64,000 nucleotides of DNA. It comes from Cephalopachus bancanus. Taxonomy: Eukaryota; Chordata; Mammalia; Primates; Tarsiidae. Location of the stretch: the NCBI GenBank assembly GCA_027257055.1, contig JAPVLO010000161.1:744001-808000 (forward strand). The letters run 5' to 3'. A program made the position numbers and the translations under genes. The first letter of the stretch is position 1. Every line of letters starts with the position of its first letter. Below the pieces are notes generated by a model. The model was not told the DNA's origin. It was given only the letters and a program-made list of their open reading frames with translations, and searched no databases. Positions 57,960-64,000 of the stretch are shown here, one piece after another.

Positions 57960-58580
57960 AAAGAGAGGGAAATAAAGCAACATTGATTGAGGACTTACTC
58001 CCTGCTAAGTGCTTTATAGACACCATCTCTTTTTTTCTAGCTTTGACACCTGTTTTTTATTCTGATGAACAAGCAATAATTAAGAAAAAATGGCCTCAGG
58101 GTTAAGAACATCACATTTCTCATTAAGTTCTGTTGTTCACAACCTCAATTACCTTACATAGGTCATGCTAATTCCCTGATTCTGATTTACTCTTGTTAAA
58201 TGTCCTCACTGCTAAGATAAAAATACATAAAAACATTTGAGTTTCTCAAAAAGAAATATTAGAATTAGAAGACTATTTAAAAATAACTGCTGTTTAAAGA
58301 TTTTTGTGTATATCACTCTTTAAAGTTAATACTAATTTCCTCCACAATTTTGCAGAGATAGCCTATTCTGTTTTTGCCAGTATTTTAAAGTGATAGCATA
58401 GATGAATACACATCATCTTGTTCAATCTTTACAGTAAGAGGGACTGCACACATTTCATAAGTAGAAAAACTGAAGTTGAGAAGGGGTAGGGGACTTTCAC
58501 AAGAACACAGGACAAAGCCAGATTTGAATCTCGACCTGCGGAGCTGATGAAACCCAAGGTCTCTTCATCATATCACACTG
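57960..58580 (-). repeat. MIR SINE pieces
   Basis: Left piece 'tgctaagtgctttatagaca' and right piece (58395-58580) 'gccagatttgaatctcgacc' are antisense MIR parts separated by about 370 AT-rich bases. They may be two copies. Confidence 0.55.
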
Positions 58581-58789
58581 TAGGAGAAGTTAGCCGTAGT
58601 TTATCCACATGACAAGGTGAACTTGGAGGAGCGTGACCAGTTGGGTGACCACATTCTTTACCATTCAAACTGGAGCCGTTTGGAAGTAAAGGGGACTGGG
58701 AATATGAATTATGCTGAGACTCTAGTTATGCATTAAGACAACTCTGGGCAAACTTGAATGAACGATGAGTTAACGTCAGGGCTCTTTAG

Positions 58790-59185
58790 GTTGGATGATA
58801 ACCTTGGTTGGATATTTGATCCCTCCAAATCTCATGTTGAATTGTGAACCCCAGTGTTAGAGGGGGAATCCAGTAGGAGGTGTCTGGCTCACAGGCACAT
58901 CCCACATGAATGGATAGGTGCCATCCTCATAGGAATGAATTCTCACTCTATGAGTTCATATAATGGTTGTTTGAAGGAGCCCAGCACCTCGTTTTCTCTC
59001 CCTTGCTCCCACTCTTGCCATGAGACTTGCCAGCTCCCCTTGCCTCCTGCCATGAGTCCAAGCTTCCTGAGGTCTTACTAGAAGCTGAGCAGATGCCAGC
59101 ACCCTGCAGAACTGTGAGCCAAACAAACCTTTTTTCTTTATAAATTCCCCAGCCTCAGGTATTTCTTTATAACCACATAAAAGAG
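58790..59185 (+). repeat. MST-type MaLR LTR (THE1 relative)
   Basis: 'ccaaatctcatgttgaattg', 'gaagctgagcagatgccagc', 'aactgtgagccaaacaaacc' and 'cctcaggtatttctttataa' follow the MSTA/B order closely. Solo LTR. Confidence 0.88.
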
Positions 59186-59869
59186 ATGCATCCTGCCTTT
59201 TCAAAGAGATTTCTAAAGAGAGAGGAGTTTTTAGAAGGAAAGAAACATGGAAGAGCAAGGATTGGGGAGTAAGTCAAGGAGATGCAGAGGAATGAGTTAA
59301 GAATAGTGTCACCTCCTGTGTTGCCCTGCAGCACGTGAATAAAGCCATGGAAGGTGGTGGTGGGTGCTCTGGGGGTGGGATTTGGGGTGAAGATCCAGTA
59401 ACAGCCAATGCTGGAAGGCACGGGGCTGTGTTGCTGTCAACTACTACATCTGTGTGAGTTGAGGCAAAGGATCCAGTAAGCTAGCAAAGGGGGGGAGTGA
59501 CATTCCCAGGGAAGGAAAGGGAAGGGACAGAAGAGGGAAGGGATGGTTAAGGGTCAGGCTGACTCAAAGATGACGTGATCTGCCATTTCTTACATGAAGT
59601 TCCTTTCTTGCTTTCATTTCTTGTGTAAGTAATGCTCCTGGATGTCACTCTGTATTGCTTTGTATATAATAAAACTTCAATTAACTAACTGCTCAGGGGA
59701 ATGGGGTATTGTGGTTAATTGAATTAACTGATTAACTGAAAGTTAATTAGCCAGAAACTCTTTGTAATTCCAGTTCATGCTGTGAATATGCCAACATACC
59801 AAAGTTCCCTTTCCTACCAAGGTTAAGAAGGGGAAACAGTCAAGACAGAAGGGAAATGGAACTGGCTTC
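59186..59869. other. Unique sequence
   Basis: Nothing firm. 59711-59750 is a cluster of TTAATT/AATTAA motifs in inverted arrangement. Confidence 0.4.
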
Positions 59870-60005
59870 TATGGAGCATCTTGGGCATGTTTGGGACTTT
59901 ACATAAACACCATAGTCTGGTTTAATCCTTGTAACTGTCATGTAAAGCTTGTAGTACCATCCCATTGTATAGACAAGAAAATGGAGAGGTCTCTGAACCA
60001 TTACT
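59870..60005 (-). repeat. MIR SINE fragment
   Basis: 'gtttaatccttgtaactgtc' and 'tgtatagacaagaaaatgga' are the antisense MIR core. Confidence 0.65.
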
Positions 60006-60149
60006 GAATATTACTTTGCTGATTGAGAACATGGAAGAGTCTTAGAGGCATCTCTGGGATATCAAAGCTAGAAGCATATTTAAGAGGGGGTTTTGGACTA
60101 TGGAATCCCCCTCATAAATCCTGTTTCAACCCCCACTAGTTGTGTGACC

Positions 60150-60340
60150 TTGATGAAGCTGAAGGGTAGCATTTTAAGGTAATTAAATCCATGTACTCTG
60201 AGTAAATCAAACTGGGTTCAAATTCATACTCCACCTTCTGGGTGGCGTGATTTTCAGCCAACAATGCTCCTTCTTTATATTTTATCTTCTTCATCTGCAA
60301 AATGTACCACCACTTACCTTGCAGGGGTTCTGAGGGCTGG
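60150..60340 (+). repeat. MIR SINE
   Basis: 'aactgggttcaaattcatac', then 'cttcatctgcaaaatgtacc'. Sense MIR core. Confidence 0.7.
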
Positions 60341-60879
60341 AGGTGGGTCCCGAATGAGATGCTGCTAGGTCACTAGCATCAACATGGCCCAGGGTCACGT
60401 TAGGGGAGCAGAGATAAACCATGATAAAGATGAGGCAGAGACCTCCGTTTAAAGATAATCCTCGACATTTCCCTTTGCATTAAATCCTGATACTAATGAT
60501 ACTTTCTTATTTTTTCCTTCTCCTCAAAGGAGGATATGAAAACCTGTTTTGGCCGATGTATCTTTGCTAATTTCAGTTTACCCTGGTGTTCTTGCGTTTG
60601 TACCTTTAACAGAAGAGAACACGATGGGGCCTACAGGCATTGTCACCCACTAAATCAAGCATTAGACTGGCTAAGTCACCAGCCTCTGCTGCCACCGTAT
60701 TTTTAGGGGGTGAAAAGAGCAGTTCTTTTTTGCTCAGAATGCTAGATTTATATTGCTTTCACTTAGCAAGTTAATAATTGATAAGTTGGGGCATATTAAC
60801 ATTGAACAAAAGAGCCCAGTGGAACAAGGGTCCTGGGAAGGCTGCCTAAATCAATATACACTCATGAATTTTGAGTGCA
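60341..60879. other. Unique sequence
   Basis: Nothing recognised. Confidence 0.4.
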
Positions 60880-61420
60880 AAAGGTTGAGTTGAGAAAGAA
60901 CACAGATTTAAACCCCCATTAATATTTGAAACACACTCTACACACGAGAGCTCACTGTAGCCCAAATGTTAACTGAAGGGGCTTTGGAGAAATGGCTTCT
61001 AAACAAATTTGAAAGCGAGAGATTTTTTTCCCCTCCAAAGATTTCATGAGAAAAAAAATCAATCATCTTTGTTGTTTCAGCTGTCAGAAGCCATCTATTA
61101 AAAATCTAATTAGAGCATTTTTTTAGCCAATTAAACATCCCGATGCAACACTTGTCTGACTCAATGTTCGTAACTGCTAGAACAGCAAATGTATTACCCT
61201 CCACCGTCAACCCAGATACGGCAAAATATTCCCGCCCCTCCTGCAAGCTGCACCCTCCTCACGCAGAAGCCAGCCTTAAAATTTGATTAATCTAAACATT
61301 TTGTAAGGTGTCAAAAGAGGTTTCTTGCCTGATGCCTCATGGTCACCCGAACTGCCAGCCCAATTGAGGCCAAAATAACATCATCATTCACAATTCACTT
61401 TGGAAATGCCTCTTGCTGGG
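60880..61420. promoter_or_regulatory. Candidate conserved noncoding element (strongest)
   Basis: About 540 repeat-free bases dense in developmental motif cores: 'ctgtca' at 61081-61086 (TALE type), 'taattag' near 61108, 'ccaattaaa' near 61128 and a 'gattaatct' bicoid-type core near 61284. A 'tcaatcatctttgttgttt' stretch has SOX/TCF-like cores. No coding potential. Enhancer function is an inference. Confidence 0.4.
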
Positions 61421-61439
61421 GGCCGGGGCGGGGGGGATT

Positions 61440-61590
61440 CAAGGTTTAGAAATACCTACGGGGCACACTGTTCATTCTCTGAGCAGTGGGGCACCTGAGA
61501 CACAATCCCCACCACGACACGATTTGTTCATGTAACAAATATGCATGCGCATCCCCTTGAATCTAAAATTAGAAAAAAAAAAAAAAACCC
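61440..61590 (+). repeat. Probable L1 tail
   Basis: 'cacctgagacacaatcccca' to 'ttgaatctaaaattag', followed by about fifteen A's, looks like an L1 3' terminus. No duplication found. Confidence 0.5.
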
Positions 61591-61976
61591 TGGGAATTTA
61601 AAGCCAAGTAAGAAAATACTTCCAATTTTAATGATTCATTGAATCCAGCATCCTCCTGGAAAGTCATCTTATGGTGTCTGATACCGGCACACTGCTCTGG
61701 CTGCAGAAGAGGTCCAGTATCTGAGACCGTGTGTACACTGATATTCTAATCACCTAGTCCAATAAACAATTATCTGTGGGTAGAGGGTTCACCTTTCAAA
61801 TTCATTAAATTGGATCTCAGGATTGGAAAAAGCCTGAATGATCATTTAGTCCAGAATCCAACCTCCTATAGAAAACAGCAATTCCTCCAGCCAGACTCTG
61901 GCTCTGCTTGCATACTCCTGGTGCTGGAGGGTTCACTACCCTGTAAAGCTGCCCATTTCTTTCCAGGACAGGTTTT
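61591..61976. other. Unique sequence with a weak MIR-like phrase
   Basis: 61805-61860 ('gatcatttagtccagaatcc') has the wording of an ancient mammalian SINE; otherwise unassigned. Confidence 0.35.
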
Positions 61977-61988
61977 CAAGGAGGTTTC

Positions 61989-62289
61989 TTTTCTTTTCTT
62001 TTTTTTTTTGAGTTGGAGTCTCACTCTGTCGCCCAGGCTGGAGGGCAGTGGCACGCTCCAGGCCACCACAGCCTCTACCTGCTGGGCTGCAGCGATCTTT
62101 CCGCCTCAGCCTTCCAAGTAGCTGGAACTATAGGCGAGCGCTACCAAGCCCGGCTAATTTTTGATTTATTGTAGAGATGAGGTCTTGCCAAGTTGCCTGG
62201 GCAGGTCTCAAACCCATGGGCTCAGGCAATCCACTCACCTCAGCCTCCCAAAGCGCGGGATTACAGGCTGAGCCACCGAGCCCGGCTCC
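61989..62289 (-). repeat. Alu (strepsirrhine-type)
   Basis: Reverse-oriented Alu. 'caaggaggtttc' at 61977-61988 and 62290-62301 is an exact 12-base target-site duplication. Confidence 0.97.
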
Positions 62290-62301
62290 CAAGGAGGTTT
62301 C

Positions 62302-62499
62302 ATGTGTTGAACTGTAACCTGCCTCTGCTGAAGGCCTGAGAAGATCACTGGCAAGCCTCACAGATGCCGCTTTCTGAGCACTGTCTGACACCTAATTGGA
62401 TTGCCAGTACTGCTCCGCTTCCACGAAGTGGTTAACTTGGAGAATAATTCAGAGCATGTGCTCATTACTGGGTCTTAGAGGCTAAAAGAAAAATTTGGC
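62302..62499. other. Unique sequence
   Basis: Nothing recognised. Confidence 0.4.
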
Positions 62500-62760
62500 C
62501 CCTCCACAGTACAGATGGTATTTGTTCTTTTCCCTGGAATTCTCGTGCTGTATATCTTAATTAATGAATTAGTAAAATTTTTCAGTCGAGTGGTCCTAAG
62601 GCGTACTTATTTTTGAAAACTCCCCTTCTGCCCATCCACATGGTTTCTCTATTTCCCCTGCAATACCCTAATTAACAAGCAAGGGAAGGTCAAAGCTACA
62701 GCTTTTTGGACGTGGACTGAGATTCTTAAAGGCAAGTCACATCGAAAGTTAAAAAATACC
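62500..62760. promoter_or_regulatory. Candidate conserved noncoding element
   Basis: Repeat-free, with a cluster of homeodomain cores 'ttaattaatgaattag' at 62557-62572 and 'taattaac' at 62669-62676. Inferred from composition. Confidence 0.35.
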
Positions 62761-62934
62761 TGCTTCTGGATTCCAAGAGTCTTTTTAACTATCACTAGGA
62801 AAATTAGCTACATAGTATAATCTGTCCCCTCACGAGGACAATCACCCTGGTTGGGCCTCTCCAATCCCCTTTTTAACGAATCATCTGTTATTCTTACCTG
62901 GTGGAAAGAGAGAAACTGTTGGAGTAGAAAGTGC

Positions 62935-63100
62935 AGCCTGTTCAGTTAAGCAGATCTGAGTTTTTATTCCTGGCTCTACCAATTCCTAGCTGTGACAACT
63001 TAGGTGAGTTACCAATTTCCTCTTCTGTGCAATTGGGATAAACATTCCTAGTTCATAAGGCTATTACAAAGATAAAGTGAGATAAGGTACTCAAGGGACT
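62935..63100 (+). repeat. MIR SINE
   Basis: 'tcctggctctaccaattcct' and 'ctattacaaagataaagtga' in sense MIR order. Confidence 0.75.
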
Positions 63101-63119
63101 TAGCTTTGTAGATGGGTTA

Positions 63120-63690
63120 ACTGCTACTAGGTCACAAGGCACCCCAAACTCAGAAGCTAAGATAACCAAGCATTTATTGTCATGCACCAGTGCATGGGTC
63201 AGCTGAGAATCCTGCTAGTTTGGGCGGGGCTTGGCTGATCTTGGCTGGGCTTGTTCATGTGTTTGCTTTGAGCCTACGGCTGGGCTGAGGGTTGGCTGTC
63301 TGGAATGGCTTCATTTGCATGTCTGGCAGTGGGCTGGCAGGCAGCTGGAGTTATTGGACCACATGTCTCTTAGTCACCAGCAGGCTAGCTCAGGCTGACT
63401 CGTGATGGCAGGGTCCCAAAGAGCAGCAGAAACATGTACAGTTTTTGAAACTGGCACAGCGTCCTTTCTACCACATTCTATTGACCAAAGCAAGTCATTC
63501 AGGGGGTAGAAGTATAGATTCCACCTCTTGATGGGAGTTGCTACAAAGTCACGTCGCAAAGAGCAGTCACTTTTGCAACAAATCTGCCCCACACAATACA
63601 AGGTGCAAGTTCTCCAAAGATGGTAGCTGTAAAAGACATATTTCACAGGCAGCAAATTGCAGGGGCTGATCATGTCTCTGGTCTCTTAGA
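63120..63690 (-). repeat. MLT1-type MaLR LTR
   Basis: Antisense order: 'aggcaccccaaactcagaag', 'ctggcacagcgtcctttcta', 'attctattgaccaaagcaag' and 'tccacctcttgatgggagtt'. The 99-codon minus frame 63374-63673 lies within it. Confidence 0.7.
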
Positions 63691-63700
63691 GGAGGCACTT

Positions 63701-63988
63701 AGCCAGGCTCAGTGGCTCAGCCTGTAATCCCGCGCCTTTGGGAGGCTGAGGAGAGTGAATTGCCTGAACCCGTGGGTTCGAGACCCGCCTGGGCGGTGAG
63801 ACCTCATCTCTACAATAAATCAAAAAATCAGCCGGGCGTGGTAGCGCATGCCTGTAATTCCGGCTACATGGAAGGCTGAGGCGGAAGGATCGCTGGAGCC
63901 CAGCAGGTTGAGGCTGCGGTGGCCGGAAGCGGCCACTGCACTCCAGTCCGGGCGACAGAGTGAGACTCCAACTCAAAAAAAAAAAAAT
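63701..63988 (+). repeat. Alu (strepsirrhine-type)
   Basis: Sense Alu starting 'agccaggctcagtggctcag', with an A tail reaching almost to the window end. It carries a full 'gggttcgagacc' B box. Confidence 0.96.
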
Positions 63989-64000
63989 ATATATTCAGGC

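Overview
The window is nuclear DNA of a primate, most likely a strepsirrhine and probably a lemur-type one. It carries about twenty full-length dimeric Alu elements. Most share a non-anthropoid consensus: 'ctcagcctgtaatcccgcg' near the 5' end, 'gagcccgcgggttcgagac' in the left arm and a 'gtggccgggagcggccac' block near the 3' end. L1 tails of a matching lineage are present, and I saw none of the tRNA-derived SINEs expected in galagos and lorises. The species assignment is inference from repeats only.

I found no convincing protein-coding gene, tRNA, rRNA or CRISPR array. Long open frames coincide with repeats or look like chance frames. The window reads as intergenic or deep intronic sequence: layered transposable elements separated by unique DNA, some of which looks like conserved regulatory sequence.

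Layout. 0-9 kb: an L2 scrap, an MLT1 LTR, two Alus, ancient L1 and L2 remnants, a MIR and a HAL1-like piece. 9-15.4 kb: an ancient L1 with a nested Alu, then a 3.8 kb 5'-truncated L1 ORF2 carrying an Alu and a polyadenylated foreign insert. 15.4-18.4 kb: unassigned sequence with minus-strand open frames and an MLT1 LTR. 18.4-21.3 kb: an old L2 broken up by MIRs, a 5'-inverted L1 and an Alu. 21.7 kb: a near-perfect palindromic hAT-like element. 23-25.2 kb: an MLT1 with nested Alu, an L1 with nested MER2, and a MER1B. 25.2-30 kb: mostly unique, with a candidate regulatory element at 26.4-26.7 kb. 30-35.5 kb: L2, L1, MLT1 and MLT2 LTRs and a three-armed Alu. 37-39.2 kb: two LTR-like sequences and an L1 tail with a possible 3' transduction. 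40-47.4 kb: Alus, an MLT2 with microsatellite, and L1 tails. 48-54.6 kb: hAT remnants, L2, and an MLT1 inside a MIR. 56.2-57.7 kb: a Tigger1 remnant with nested Alu. 58-64 kb: MIRs, an MST LTR, two homeodomain-motif-rich unique blocks and two Alus.

Nothing here works together as an operon-like or defence-like system. The main content is insertion history: target-site duplications, nesting, inversion, transduction and duplication. The secondary content is several repeat-free blocks that may be enhancers. Family names come from remembered consensus patterns and were not checked by a search; edges of ancient repeats are approximate.
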